DNA of 64,000 bases, taken from the NCBI RefSeq assembly GCF_042661465.1, contig NZ_JBHSWE010000001.1, positions 2,728,001 through 2,792,000 on the forward strand, written 5' to 3'. Positions 20,143 to 32,135 of the stretch are shown one piece after another. The position numbers were made by a program, and so were the translations under genes. The notes under the pieces are model-generated. The model had not been told where the DNA came from, ran no database searches, and was given only the letters and a program-made list of their open reading frames with translations. The DNA is from Marinobacterium_A aestuariivivens. GTDB lineage: Bacteria; Pseudomonadota; Gammaproteobacteria; Pseudomonadales; Balneatricaceae. Within the stretch, counting starts at the first letter, position 1, and every line of letters starts with the position of its first letter.

Positions 20143-21215
20143 ATGTCCAAAACTGATTTGAAAGGGCAAGATTACGAATCCGTTCTTGCCAATGCCAGCC
20201 AGTCCGTTGCCGTTTTCGAGCATCGCCGTTCCAGTTTCGCCCACAGGCTGCAGCACGCGCTACATATGAACCCCTCGATCGTGCCTTTGATCGTGCTCGT
20301 TCTCTCGATAGTCATCTTCAGCGCATTGCTTGGTTCCAAGTTCCTTTCGCCCTTTGCGCTTACGTTGATCCTGCAGCAGGTTCAGATCGTGGGTATCGTC
20401 GCCGCGGCCCAGAGCCTTGTCATTTTGACTGCAGGCATCGATCTCTCGGTGGGCGCGATCATGGTGCTGTCCTCAGTCGTGATGGGCCAGTTCACCTTCC
20501 GCTATGGTATCCCCGTCCCCATCAGCATCCTGTGTGGCCTTCTCTGCGGCACCTTATGCGGTTATATCAATGGCCTGCTGGTGTCGAGGGTCAAGTTGCC
20601 GCCCTTTATCGTTACTCTTGGCATGTGGCAGATCGTTCTTGCCACGAACTTCCTGTACTCCGCCAATGAATCCATACGGGCGCAGGATATCGAAACCCAT
20701 GCTCCGCTCCTGCACTTCTTCGGTACGAAATTCAGCATAGGCGGTGCAGTCTTTACCGCGGGTGTTGTTTTTATGATAGCGCTCGTACTGGTGCTCTCCT
20801 ATGCGCTGCGCCACACCGCCTGGGGTCGTCACGTTTATGCCGTGGGTGATGACAAGGAGGCCGCTGAGCTCTCGGGTGTCAAGACGGACCGGGTGCTCCT
20901 TTCGGTCTACATGCTTTCCGGTCTCATCTGCGCCTTCGCGGGTTGGGCGATGATCGGCCGAATCGGATCCGTCTCGCCGACAGCGGGCCAGCTCGCCAAC
21001 ATCGAATCCATCACCGCCGTGGTAATCGGGGGGATCTCGCTCTTCGGTGGTCGCGGCTCAATTCTCGGTACCCTGTTTGGCGCGCTCATCGTCGGGGTCT
21101 TCACACTCGGATTGCGGCTTCTCGGAGCCGATGCGCAGTGGACCTATCTCCTCATTGGCGTACTTATCATCGGCGCGGTTGCCGTGGATCAGTGGATCAG
21201 AAAGGTGTCAGTCTA

Positions 21216-21216
<1 letters not shown>
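20143..21216 (+). CDS. frcC: Fructose ABC transporter permease FrcC-like
   Basis: A BPD_transp_2 (RbsC-type) inner-membrane permease, 357 aa with about ten hydrophobic segments (PSIVPLIVLVLSIVIFSALL first) and the typical LTAGIDLSVGAIM and ITAVVIGGISLFGGRGSI motifs. A hydrophilic N-terminal extension of about 45 residues is also found in rhizobial FrcC. AGAGGAC lies ahead of ATG 20143. The stop codon overlaps the frcA start (TAATG). Confidence 0.92.
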
Positions 21217-22000
<784 letters not shown>

Positions 22001-22003
22001 GCG

Positions 22004-22636
22004 ATGGTGCATGCTGATATCGAAGCCGTCATGGCGCTGATAGATACTGTGGCGCGGCCCGGGCAGCGAATCCTGATCGCCATTGCGGGCCCGCCCGGTT
22101 CGGGGAAGTCAACACTCGCCGAAGCTGTAGTCGAACAGCTGAATTCGAAAGTCGGAAGTCAGTCCCAGGCGGCCCTTATTCCGATGGACGGCTTTCATCT
22201 CGACAATCAGGATCTGGACAAACAAGGACTACTGACACGGAAGGGTGCGCCAGAGACTTTCGACGCGAAAGGGCTGGTTCGACTGGTTCGTCGTATCAGG
22301 AATGGTGGTGCCGATATTCACTACCCACTGTTCGATCGAACGAGTGACCGATGTCTGGTTGACGCGGGCCTTTTGAAGGCAGGGACCCCCATCGTCGTGG
22401 TCGAGGGTAACTACCTGCTTCTCGAGGATTCACCATGGAAGGCTCTTGCTGGTCTATTCGACGCTACTGTTTTCCTGGCACCGCCCGTCGAGACTCTTGA
22501 AGAGCGGCTTATCCTGCGTTGGCTGAATTATGGACTCTCTCCGGAGATGGCTGCGGAAAAGGCACGTGGCAACGACCTTCGGAACGCACGCCTAGTCCTT
22601 GAAAAAAGTGTCACCGCCGACCTGTTACTGACTTAG
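22004..22636 (+). CDS. frcK: FrcK-like P-loop kinase
   Basis: A 210-aa member of the uridine kinase/pantothenate kinase-like P-loop family, with Walker A AIAGPPGSGKST and IPMDGFHLDNQDLDKQGLL. In S. meliloti frcK is the last gene of the frc operon and a putative kinase of unproven substrate. Gene order and spacing are the same here. Third codon positions look less GC-rich than in flanking tal/tkt, in line with transfer. Its action on fructose itself is not established. Confidence 0.85.
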   Translation: MVHADIEAVMALIDTVARPGQRILIAIAGPPGSGKSTLAEAVVEQLNSKVGSQSQAALIPMDGFHLDNQDLDKQGLLTRKGAPETFDAKGLVRLVRRIRNGGADIHYPLFDRTSDRCLVDAGLLKAGTPIVVVEGNYLLLEDSPWKALAGLFDATVFLAPPVETLEERLILRWLNYGLSPEMAAEKARGNDLRNARLVLEKSVTADLLLT

Positions 22637-23007
22637 GAGGTAGATGAAAGCGAAAACCTTCCTCAATGGTCTGCACAGGTGCCGCTTATATTAAAAATTC
22701 GCGATGCCGCTGAGTCAGCTGTTATCTCGAGGCTTTTCGAAGCGAGCGGGAGTACGGCCACCCCTTTCTCTGAGTTCATGGGTCTCATGTGAGCGTCCAG
22801 CTGTAACGCGCCAGCCAGGAAGCCTTGCATTCACTTCTGTCGGGAAGCGTCAGCTGACACGCCCAGGGCTCTTGCAGCCTGAAGAACGGCTTCGATGCCT
22901 GCTGAGCAACTGCTCGGTCTTGGGGGGCCTGGTAATCCGCATGGACAACCTGAAATTGCTAAACGAGCCGGAATGTTCCTCTCAACACCGACTTTCCAGG
23001 AGAGATT
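22637..23007. other. Gene-free stretch between frcK and tal
   Basis: About 370 bases without a convincing gene. A short open frame at 22695-22793 (IRDAAESAVISRLFEASGS...) ending in TGA looks protein-like and might be the remnant of another sugar-pathway gene, but it has no start and no match I recognise. Confidence 0.4.
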
Positions 23008-23976
23008 ATGTCTACATTATTAGAGCAACTGAGACAATACAGCACCGTAGTCGCCGATACCGGTGACCTCGAGGCCATACAGCGATTCAAGCCCGAGGAT
23101 GCCACCACCAATCCGTCGTTGATTCTCAAGGCGGTGCAGTCGGGCCAGTACGATGCCCTGCTCGACGAGATCGTCGCTGTCGCGCGGGACCATAACGGTA
23201 CACTGGAGGACGCTATCGACGAGGCCTGCGACCGCCTGGTGGTGGCGATGGGCTGCCTGATCCTCGATCATGTGCCGGGGCGGGTTTCGACAGAGGTGAG
23301 TGCGCGCCTGTCGTTCGACAAGGAGGCCAGCATTGCCAAGGCGCGCCGGCTGGTCGAACTATACGAAGAGGCCGGCATCGGCCGCGACCGCATCCTGATC
23401 AAGCTCGCCGCCACCTGGGAGGGCATCCGCGCCGCCGAGGTGCTCGAACGCGAGGGCATCGAGTGCAACCTGACACTGATCTTCAGCTTTATTCAGGCCC
23501 GCGCCTGCGCCGAGGCCGGCGCCTACCTGATCTCGCCGTTCGTCGGCCGCATCCTCGACTGGTACCGCAAGGCCGATCCCGCAACCGACTACGCGCCCGA
23601 CGAGGAGCCGGGGGTGCTGCAAGTGCGGGAGATCTACCATTACTTCCGTCGCCACCAGTACCCCACAGTGGTGATGGGCGCGAGCTTTCGCAACAGCGGC
23701 GAGGTCCTGGCGTTGGCCGGCTGCGACCGCCTGACCATCAGCCCGGCGCTGCTCGAGGAACTGGCCGGTAGTGACGGCCCGGTCACGCGGGTGCTGTCCG
23801 ACAGCGGCGAGCGCGCCGGACGGCCGGCACCGATCACCGAAGTTGAGTTCCGCTGGCAGCTGAACGAGGACGCGATGGCGACCGAGAAGCTGGCCGAGGG
23901 TATCCGCGGCTTCGAGGCGGATCAGCTCAAGCTCGAGGCGCTGCTGCGCGAGCGCCTGGCAGGAGGTGCCGCATGA
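23008..23976 (+). CDS. tal: Transaldolase
   Basis: The pentose-phosphate enzyme exchanging dihydroxyacetone units between sedoheptulose-7-P and glyceraldehyde-3-P. It is 322 aa, TalB type: ATTNPSLILKA near the N-terminus, the Schiff-base Lys in RILIKLAATWEGI, LTLIFSFIQA and SPFVGRILDWY. The ATG is preceded by AGGAGAG. Its stop codon overlaps the transketolase start (ATGA), so the two non-oxidative pentose-phosphate enzymes form one operon directly downstream of the fructose uptake cassette. Confidence 0.96.
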   Translation: MSTLLEQLRQYSTVVADTGDLEAIQRFKPEDATTNPSLILKAVQSGQYDALLDEIVAVARDHNGTLEDAIDEACDRLVVAMGCLILDHVPGRVSTEVSARLSFDKEASIAKARRLVELYEEAGIGRDRILIKLAATWEGIRAAEVLEREGIECNLTLIFSFIQARACAEAGAYLISPFVGRILDWYRKADPATDYAPDEEPGVLQVREIYHYFRRHQYPTVVMGASFRNSGEVLALAGCDRLTISPALLEELAGSDGPVTRVLSDSGERAGRPAPITEVEFRWQLNEDAMATEKLAEGIRGFEADQLKLEALLRERLAGGAA

Positions 23977-25999
23977 ACGCCCCCGCAGCTCACAGCGAAC
24001 TGAGCCGCCGTACCCTGGCCAACGCCGTCCGCGCCCTGAGCATGGATGCCGTGCAACAGGCCAACTCCGGTCACCCCGGCGCACCGATGGGCATGGCCGA
24101 TATCGCCGAAGTGCTCTGGCGCGACCACCTGCGCCACAACCCGGCCAACCCGGACTGGCCCGACCGCGATCGCTTCGTGCTGTCCAATGGCCACGGCTCG
24201 ATGCTGCTCTACAGCCTGCTGCACCTGAGCGGCTACGACCTGCCGCTCGACGCGCTCAGGCGCTTCCGCCAGCTGCTCTCGAAGACCCCCGGGCATCCCG
24301 AATACGGCTATGCCCCCGGCGTCGAGACCACCACCGGCCCGCTGGGGCAGGGGCTGGCCAACGCCGTCGGCCTGGCGCTGGCCGAACGGACCCTGGCGGC
24401 GCAGTTCAACCGGCCGGGCCATGCCATCGTCGACCATCACACCTACGCCTTCGTCGGCGACGGCTGCCTGATGGAGGGGATCTCCCACGAGGTCTGCTCG
24501 CTGGCCGGCACTCTGGGCCTGGGCAAGCTGATCGTTGTCTACGACGACAACGGCATCTCCATCGACGGCGAGGTCGAGGGCTGGTTCAGCGACGACACCC
24601 CGGCGCGCTTTCGCGCCTACGGCTGGCAGGTGATCGAGGCGGTCGACGGCCATGATGCCGCCGCCATCGATCGGGCTATCCGCGATGCGAAGGCCGAGAC
24701 GCAGCGGCCGAGCCTGATCTGCTGCAAGACCACCATCGGCTTCGGTTCGCCAAACAAGGCCGGTACCCACGACTGCCACGGTGCCCCTTTGGGCGACGAC
24801 GAGATCGCCGCGACCCGTGACGCGCTCGGCTGGCCCCATGCGCCCTTCGAGGTACCCGACGATATCCGGGGGCCTGGGATACCCGGGATGCCGGTGCGGC
24901 CCGCGAGCGGGACTGGCGGCAGCGCTTCGAGACCTATCGCGCCGCGCATCCGGCGCTGGCTGCCGAGTTCGAACGTCGCCAGGCCGGCGAACTGCCGCCG
25001 AACTGGAAGGCATTGAGTCTGGAGCTGTTGCAGCGCTGCCAGCAGCAGGGCCGCACCCTGGCGAGCCGCAAGAGTTCGCAGCAGGTGCTGGAAGCCCTGG
25101 GGCCGGCCTTGCCGGAGCTGCTCGGTGGCTCGGCGGACCTGGCGCCGTCCAACCTGACGCAGTGGTCCGGCTCGAAAGCCGTTTCGGCCGAGGCCGCAGA
25201 CGGCAACTATATCCATTATGGTGTGCGCGAATTCGGCATGAGCGCCATCATGAACGGCCTGGCGCTGCATGGCGGTTTCATCCCGTACGGCGGCACCTTC
25301 CTGATGTTCATGGAATACGCCCGCAATGCCGTGCGTATGGCCGCGCTGATGGGGATCCGCAATATCTTCGTCTATACCCACGATTCCATCGGTCTCGGCG
25401 AGGACGGCCCGACCCATCAACCGATCGAGCAGCTCGCCAGCCTGCGTCAGACGCCGAACATGGAGACCTGGCGCCCCTGTGACGAAACCGAAACCGCGGC
25501 CGCCTGGTGTGCCGCGCTCGAACGCAGCGACGGCCCAAGTGCCCTGGCGCTGTCGCGACAGAACCTCCCGGCCCTGGAACGTAGCGAGGCGCAGATTAAT
25601 GACATTAGCCGCGGCGGCTACATTCTACGGGATTGTGCCGGTACGCCCGAGCTGGTTTTGCTGGCCACAGGCTCGGAGGTGGCGTTGGCCATGAAGGCGG
25701 CTGATCGGCTAAGTGCTTCGGGTGTGGCGGTGCGGGTGCTGTCGTTGCCCTGCGTCGAACGTTTCGCCAAACAGGACGCGACCTATCGCGATACCCTGTT
25801 GCCGCCGACGGTGCGGGCACGGGTTGCGATCGAGATGGCACAACCGGACGGCTGGTATCGCTGGGTGGGTCTCGACGGTGCCGTGATCGGCATGGAGACT
25901 TTCGGCGAATCGGCGCCGGCCGAGGCGTTGTTCCACCATTTCGGCTTTACGGTCGAGCGTGTGGTCGAAACGGCCCGAAACGTCATGCGCAGGTATTGA
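23973..25999 (+). CDS. tkt: Transketolase (frameshift in assembly)
   Basis: A TPP-dependent enzyme of the pentose-phosphate pathway, about 675 aa. N-terminal half: ANSGHPGAPMGMADIAE, GPLGQGLANAVGLA, and TPP/metal motif GDGCLMEGISHEV. C-terminal half: FGMSAIMNGLALHGGFIPYG, THDSIGLGEDGPTHQPIEQL. The frame shifts near 24867-24873 (CCGGGGGCC); one more base gives DIRAAWDTRDAG and joins the halves, which otherwise match the family. It is translationally coupled to tal. Confidence 0.93.
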
Positions 26000-26221
26000 A
26001 GTGCTGGCCGGGTACCGGATTGCCCGGCCATACCTGTATGGGCAAGCCAATAGCCTGCAACTTTTACAGAGCCGACCGAGATGCGGCACGTGATATCGCC
26101 CTTACATCGGAGCGCCTCACGATTTCGTGGCAGGCTGTATCCAGCTCCTGCCTTCCGCTATGCGGTGCGGTTCGTTGCATTCGCCAGGCCGGAGAGCCCA
26201 TGGAGTGCCGGTAAGCGAAGC

Positions 26222-26300
26222 GACCGCCATGGATGGCGGGAGGCCGCCCCGCGGGAAGCCTGGCATTGCAGGAGCGAATGCCAGCGTACCGCACCGATTG
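26222..26300. repeat. CCGCCATGGATGGCGG-type dispersed repeat
   Basis: ACCGCCATGGATGGCGGGAG is followed by a GC-rich segment and GCATTGCAGGAGCGAATGC. Similar units occur at 34748-34810 and, reversed, at 5825-5870, 54005-54056 and 56875-56945. Bases 26000-26365 otherwise contain no gene. Confidence 0.6.
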
Positions 26301-26365
26301 TTTGCCGGTTTCGTGGCGTTTCAGGCACACTTAGCCTCTTTGAAAAAACGCCGAACCTCAAATCC

Positions 26366-26830
26366 ATGCTCAACGTCGTGCTCTACCAGCCGGAAATTCC
26401 GCCCAATACCGGCAACATCATCCGCCTGTGCGCCAATACCGGCTTCCGGCTGCATCTGATCGAGCCGCTGGGGTTCGATTTCGACGACAAGAAGCTGCGC
26501 CGCGCCGGACTCGACTATCACGAATTCGCCGCGGTACGGCGCTGGCATGACCTCGAGGACTGTATAGCGGCGCTGCAGCCCGCCCATGTCTGGGCCCTGA
26601 CGACCCGGGGCAGCCGCTGCTACAGCGAAGCCCGGTTCGCGCCCGGCGATGTGCTGCTGTTCGGCCCCGAGACCCGTGGGTTGCCGGCCGAGGTGCTGGA
26701 TGCGCTGCCGGCCGGGCGGCGCCTGCGGTTGCCGATGAGGCAGGACAGCCGCAGCCTGAATCTGTCGAACTGCTGCGCCGTGGTGGTCTACGAGGCCTGG
26801 CGGCAGCTTGGCTTCGTGACGGGAGAATGA
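26366..26830 (+). CDS. trmL: tRNA (cytidine/uridine-34-2'-O)-methyltransferase
   Basis: A SPOUT-class methyltransferase that modifies the wobble ribose of certain leucine tRNAs. The 154-aa length and knot motifs match TrmL: LYQPEIPPNTGNIIRLCANT, HLIEPLGFDFDDKKLRRAGLDY broken here as landmarks HLIEPLGF and RRAGLDY, FGPETRGLP, and LRLPMRQDSRSLNLSN. The frame is open much further upstream (to 26081) through repeat DNA; ATG 26366 is the family start. Confidence 0.95.
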   Translation: MLNVVLYQPEIPPNTGNIIRLCANTGFRLHLIEPLGFDFDDKKLRRAGLDYHEFAAVRRWHDLEDCIAALQPAHVWALTTRGSRCYSEARFAPGDVLLFGPETRGLPAEVLDALPAGRRLRLPMRQDSRSLNLSNCCAVVVYEAWRQLGFVTGE

Positions 26831-27383
26831 ATTAGCATGAGTAAATTTCACGCCGAGCTTGGGGTTGGGTGCCGCTGTTGGCAAAGGGATGTGACTTAAT
26901 GACCTGTATGTTATGGGGTTTTTAGTACTTGCGCTCTTTTCCGTATTAAATCTATTCACGGAAATGACCCGTGCTTTAAACCCTGAATCGGCCTATTCGA
27001 AATCCTTATTGACGCTTACGTAAAGCATTACTAGTATGTCCGGACTCTCTCCCCACAAGGGAGCGATGTTGGAAATCGAATCATCCGGCCCGCGCTACGT
27101 CGTGCCGGACAATAACAACAAGGCGTTTCTCCCGTGCCGCGATCCGGCTGGGAAGGTCGAGGATTTCAACATGGTCATCTGGCAGCATCTGCTCAAGGCG
27201 CGTCGCTGCGCCCACCTCTCCACCGGCGGCCCCGCCCGCACTCCCGACTCGTACCGAATCTCCATCGGCGCTATCGCACGGCTCTAAAACCGTCACTGCG
27301 CTTTTCCAGTTTTTTCATCAGTTTCAGCCTGTAACGCTTTTTGCGCGGACAGTGCGCGCGTGTCTGCAGGCAAGGATATCCGT
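26831..27383. other. Intergenic region upstream of the ior gene
   Basis: About 550 bases. An open frame at 27036-27287 (or from an internal ATG at 27066) codes for an 83-residue sequence I do not recognise, with a weak ribosome site. I do not call it a gene. The remainder probably holds the promoter of the ior-ldh operon. Confidence 0.4.
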
Positions 27384-30300
27384 ATGAGTCAGGACATCAG
27401 TCTCAACGACAAGTGGGAACTCGACGCCGGCCGCGTCTATCTGACCGGCAGCCAGGCGCTGGCGCGTCTGCCAATGCTGCAGGCCCAGCGCGACAAGGCC
27501 GAGGGCCTGAGCACCGCCGGCTTCATCTCCGGTTACCGCGGTTCGCCGCTCGGCGGCTTCGACAAGACGCTGTGGCAGGCGAAGAAATATCTCGCCGAAC
27601 ACCATATCCATTTCCAGCCCGGTATCAACGAGGACCTCGGCGCGACCGCGGTCTGGGGTTCGCAGCAGGTGAACCTGTTCGAGGGCGCCAAATACGACGG
27701 TGTCTTCGCCCTCTGGTACGGCAAGGGACCGGGCGTCGACCGTACCGGTGATGTGCTCAAGCATGCCAATGCCGCCGGTAGCTCGACCCACGGCGGCGTA
27801 CTGGCGATCGCCGGCGACGACCATGCCTGCAAGTCCTCGACCCTGCCGCACCAGAGCGACTACGCCTTCATCGATGCGATGATGCCGGTGCTGCATCCGA
27901 GCGGTATCCAGGAGATGTTCGACTACGGCCTCTACGGCTGGGCCATGTCCCGCTTCAGCGGCTGCTGGGTCGGCTTCAAGGCGCTGGCCGAGGTGCTGGA
28001 TTCCTCGATATCGGCGGATCTCGACCCGAACCGGGTGCAGATCCGGCTGCCGCAAGACTTCGAACTGCCGGCCGGGGGCTCAATGCCCGCTGGCCCGACA
28101 AGCCGCTGCAGCAGGAGGAGCGGCTGCATCGCTACAAGCTCGAGGCCGCCAAGGCGTTCTGCCGCGCCAACCGCCTGGACCGGGTGGTGCAGGACAGTTC
28201 CAATGCCCGCTTCGGCATCGTCACCACCGGTAAGTCCTACCTCGATGTGCAGCAGGCACTGGTCGATCTCGGCCTCGGCGAAGCCGAGTGCGCCGCCATC
28301 GGCCTGCGGCTGTACAAGGTCGCGATGCCCTGGCCGCTGGAGCCGGAAGGGGTGCGCGAATTCGCCACCGGACTCGAGGAGATCCTGGTGGTCGAGGAGA
28401 AACGTGGCCTGATCGAGGAACAGCTCAAGGAGCAGCTCTATGGCTGGCAGGACCAGGTGCGTCCGCGCATTGTCGGCAAGCGTGATGACCAGGGCGCCGA
28501 GCTGCTGCCGTCGATCGCCGAGCTGACCCCGGCGATGGTGGCCCGCGCCATCGCTTCGCGCCTTCAGGGCAAATATGACAGCGACAGGCTGCGCCAGCGT
28601 CTGAGCTTCCTCACCGACAAGGAAGCGAGCCTGGCGCAGCCGCGGGAACTGCTCGAGCGCACACCGCATTTCTGTTCCGGCTGCCCGCACAACACCTCGA
28701 CCGTGGTGCCGGAAGGCAGCCGCGCCCTAGGCGGCATCGGCTGTCACTACATGGCCACCTGGATGGACCGCGACACCGACACCTTCACCCAGATGGGTGG
28801 CGAGGGGGTGACCTGGGTCGGCCAGGCGCCGTTCACGAATGAAAAGCATGTATTCCAGAATCTCGGCGACGGCACCTATTTCCATTCCGGCCTGCTGGCC
28901 GTGCGCGCCGCCATCGCCTCGGGTGCCAACATCACCTACAAGATCCTCTACAACGATGCGGTGGCGATGACCGGCGGCCAGCCGGTGGACGGCACCCTGA
29001 CGGTGCAGCAGATCAGTCATCAGCTCTATGGCGAGGGCGTGCGCCGCATCGCCGTGGTCAGCGACGATCCGCAGAAATACCCGTCGCGCGCCGATTTCGC
29101 CGATCGCACCACCTTCCACCACCGCGACGATCTCGACGCGGTGCAGCGCGAAATGCGCGAGATCGAGGGCTGCTCGGTGATGATCTACGACCAGACCTGC
29201 GCCGCCGAGAAGCGTCGCCGCCGCAAGCGCGGCACCATGGAAGACCCGAACCAGCGCGTGCTGATCAACCCGGAGGTCTGCGAGGGCTGCGGTGACTGCG
29301 GCGTGCAGTCCAACTGCCTGTCGGTGCTGCCGCTCGAGACCGGGCGCGGTCGCAAGCGCACCATCGACCAGTCCGCCTGCAACAAGGACTTCAGCTGCGT
29401 GCGCGGCTTCTGCCCGAGCTTCGTCACCGTCAAGGGCGGCAAGTTGCGCAAGCCCGCCGGTGTCGGCCAGGTCGAGTTCCCGGCGCTGCCGGAACCGGTC
29501 TTCGTCGGCGAGAACAACCCCTACGGCATTCTGCTGACCGGCGTCGGCGGCACCGGCGTGGTGACCGTCAGTGCACTGCTGGGCATGGCCGCCCATATCG
29601 AAGGCAAGGGCGTGGCGGTGCTGGACCAGGCGGGCCTGGCGCAGAAGTTCGGCGCGGTGGTCAGCCATGTGCGCATCGCCGAGCGTCAGCAGGATATCCA
29701 TGCGGTGCGCATCCCGGCCGGCGAAGCCGATCTGATGATCGCCTTCGACCTCATGGTCGGCGCCAGTGCGGACGCGCTGGCCAAGCTCGACAGCCGCTTT
29801 TCCCGCGCCGTGGTCAACACCCAGAAAGCGATGCCGGCGGCCTTTACCCGCGAGCCGGACCTGAAGTTCCCCGGCGAGTCGATGGAGCGCGCGATCCAGG
29901 ATGCGGTCCGGGCCGACGGCGGCTTCTTCCTCGATGCGTCGGATCTGGCGCTGGCGCTGATGGGCGACGGCATGGCGGTGAACCTCTTTACCCTGGGCTT
30001 TGCCGGCAGCAGGGACTGCTGCCGCTCAAGGCCGAGTCGATCGAGCGCGCCATCGAGCTCAACGGCGTGGCCGTCGAGAAGAACAGGCAGGCGTTCCTCT
30101 GGGGGCGCCGCGCCGCCCACGATCTGGTGCGGGTACAGGAGCTGGCGCATCCGACCGCACAGCCCCTGAAGATCCTCGAGACGCCGGAGCAGATCATTAC
30201 CCGCGAGAAGGCACACCTGAGTCGTTACCAGAACGCCGCGCTGGCCAGGCGCTACGAGGACCTGGTGCGCAGGGTCGAAGCGAAGGCGAAAGAGGTGCTG

Positions 30301-30846
30301 GGTGGGGATTCGGTGTTGCTCCGGACCGTAGCCGAGAACTATTCGAAGGTGCTGGCCTACAAGGACGAGTACGAAGTGGCGCGTCTGTACAGCGATGGAT
30401 CCTTCCGCAAGCTGCTGGCCGAGCAGTTCGAGGGCGAGGTCGAACTCGAATTCAACCTGGCGCCGCCGCTGCTGAGCCGTGCAAAGAACGGAGAACGGCC
30501 CCGCAAGCGCAAGTTCGGTCCCTGGATGGAGTCCGCCTTCGGCCTGCTGGCGAAGGGGAAAGTCCTGCGCGGCACGCCGCTGGACCCGTTCGGCTACAGC
30601 GCCGACCGTCGCCTGGAGCGTCGCCTGATCCGTGAATACGAGGCCGATATCGCCTGGCTGCTCGACCACCTGCGTCGCGACAACCTCGAGGACGCCCGTG
30701 CCCTGGCGGCACTGCCTTCGCAGATCCGCGGCTACGGCCCGGTCAAGGATGCCGCCTACGAGCAGGCAGCCGGCCAGCGCAAGCGGCTGCGCGCCCGCCT
30801 CGATGCGCCCGAAATGATCGACGCCGTTTCCGGCGCCGCTGTTTGA
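27384..30846 (+). CDS. Indolepyruvate ferredoxin oxidoreductase, fused subunits (two frameshifts in assembly)
   Basis: A large (~1150 aa) TPP/iron-sulfur enzyme that oxidatively decarboxylates aryl or branched 2-keto acids to acyl-CoA. In order: N-terminal pyrimidine-binding domain (FISGYRGSPLGGFDKTL), TPP domain (HFCSGCPHNTST, GGIGCHYMATWMDR), a [4Fe-4S] segment (CEGCGDCGVQSNC), and a C-terminal gamma domain (GVGGTGVVTVSALLGMAAH). The frame breaks at five G (28074-28078; a sixth gives PAGGLNARWPDKPL) and near 30002-30005 (one T restores FAWQQGLLPL). The ATG at 27384 follows AAGGAT. The gene is adjacent to a leucine-dehydrogenase family gene, which would supply keto acids. Confidence 0.9.
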
Positions 30847-30918
30847 TCCACGAATGATTACGTGATCCGGCCTCTCCGGAGGCCGGCAGGCACTTTACGC
30901 ATAAAAGGAACAACAACA

Positions 30919-31980
30919 ATGTCCGTTTTCAGCCACCCGGAATTCGACAACCATCAGCACCTGTCCTTCTTCAGCGATCCGGAAACCGGCCTGCGCGCCA
31001 TCGTCGCGGTGCACAACACCAATCGCGGCCCGGCCCTCGGCGGCTGCCGCATGTACCCCTATGCCAGTGACGAGGAGGCGCTGCGCGACGTGCTGCGCCT
31101 GTCGAAGGGCATGACCTACAAGTCGGCGCTGGCCAACCTGGACCTGGGCGGCGGCAAGTCGGTGATCATCGGCGATCCGCGGGCGCACAAGAGCGAGGCG
31201 TTGCTGGAAGCCATGGGCCGTTTCCTGGAACAGCTCGGCGGTCTCTACATCGCCGCCGAGGATTCCGGCACCAGCGTTGCCGACCTCCAGGTGATGGGGC
31301 GCCAGACCCGCAATGTCGCCGGCGTCGCGGCGCGTCTGGGCTTCGACGGACAGCCGAGCAACGGCGACCCGTCGCCGGCCACGGCCTACGGCACCTTCGT
31401 CGGCCTGAAAGCCGCAGTCGCTCACAAGCTCGGTCGCAGCGACCTGGAAGGACTGACCGTGGCGGTGCAGGGCATCGGCAACGTCGGCTATCGCCTGGCG
31501 CGCCATCTGAGCGAGGCGGGCGCGAAACTCTGGGTGCACGACGTCCATGGCGAGTCGGTCGAGAGGGCGGTCGACGAGCTGGGTGCCACCGCCGTCTCCG
31601 GCGATGAGATCCTCAAGCTCGACGTCGATGTGGTGGCGCCCTGTGCCCTGGGGGCGGTGCTGAACGACGACAGCATCGGCCAGCTGCAGGCGAAGGTCGT
31701 CGCCGGTGCCGCCAACAACCAGCTGGCACTGGCGCGCCACGACGAGGCGCTGGTCGAGCGCGGGATTCTCTATGCGCCGGACTTCGTCATCAATGCCGGC
31801 GGCATCATCGATGTCTGCTACGAGCGCAATGGCCACGATGCCGCGACCGTGCGCGAGCACGTCGAAACCATCGGCGACACCCTGAGCGAGATCTTCGCCC
31901 GCTCCGAGCACGGCAGGCAGCCGACCGGCGTCATCGCCAACCGCCTGGCCGAAGAGCGCTTTATGGGCGTTGCCCGGTAA
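30919..31980 (+). CDS. Leucine/phenylalanine/valine dehydrogenase family enzyme
   Basis: An NAD-dependent amino-acid dehydrogenase of 353 aa producing 2-keto acids. It has the Glu/Leu/Phe/Val dehydrogenase dimerisation domain with catalytic Lys (GGCRMYPYASDEEALRDVL, LDLGGGKSVI) and a Rossmann domain (VAVQGIGNVGYRLARHL). The PDFVINAGGIIDV motif is typical of leucine dehydrogenase. Substrate choice among Leu, Val, Phe and Trp cannot be settled by reading. ATG 30919 is preceded by AAAGGAA. It follows the ior gene by 72 bases, so its keto-acid product could feed that enzyme. Confidence 0.9.
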   Translation: MSVFSHPEFDNHQHLSFFSDPETGLRAIVAVHNTNRGPALGGCRMYPYASDEEALRDVLRLSKGMTYKSALANLDLGGGKSVIIGDPRAHKSEALLEAMGRFLEQLGGLYIAAEDSGTSVADLQVMGRQTRNVAGVAARLGFDGQPSNGDPSPATAYGTFVGLKAAVAHKLGRSDLEGLTVAVQGIGNVGYRLARHLSEAGAKLWVHDVHGESVERAVDELGATAVSGDEILKLDVDVVAPCALGAVLNDDSIGQLQAKVVAGAANNQLALARHDEALVERGILYAPDFVINAGGIIDVCYERNGHDAATVREHVETIGDTLSEIFARSEHGRQPTGVIANRLAEERFMGVAR

Positions 31981-31989
31981 ACCGCTGAT

Positions 31990-32089
31990 CGTAGGTTGGG
32001 TGGAGCGTAGCCTGGAATGAGCTTGCGAATTCCGGGTTTCGTGGCGGCGCGTCGGAATTCGCCCCTTCGGGGCTCATTCCAACCTACGA
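31990..32089. repeat. Dispersed repeat, TAGGTTGGGTGGAGC type
   Basis: GTAGGTTGGGTGGAGCG at the left and ATTCCAACCTACGA at the right are inverted ends. Internally GGAATGAGC and GCTCATTCC pair. Confidence 0.75.
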
Positions 32090-32135
32090 AAAGCGAAACA
32101 GTCTCTATCCATAAAAACAACATCTGGAGAGAAAC

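Noticed and set aside
27036..27287. 83-aa open frame upstream of ior
   Set aside because: No family similarity and weak initiation context; not enough to call a gene.
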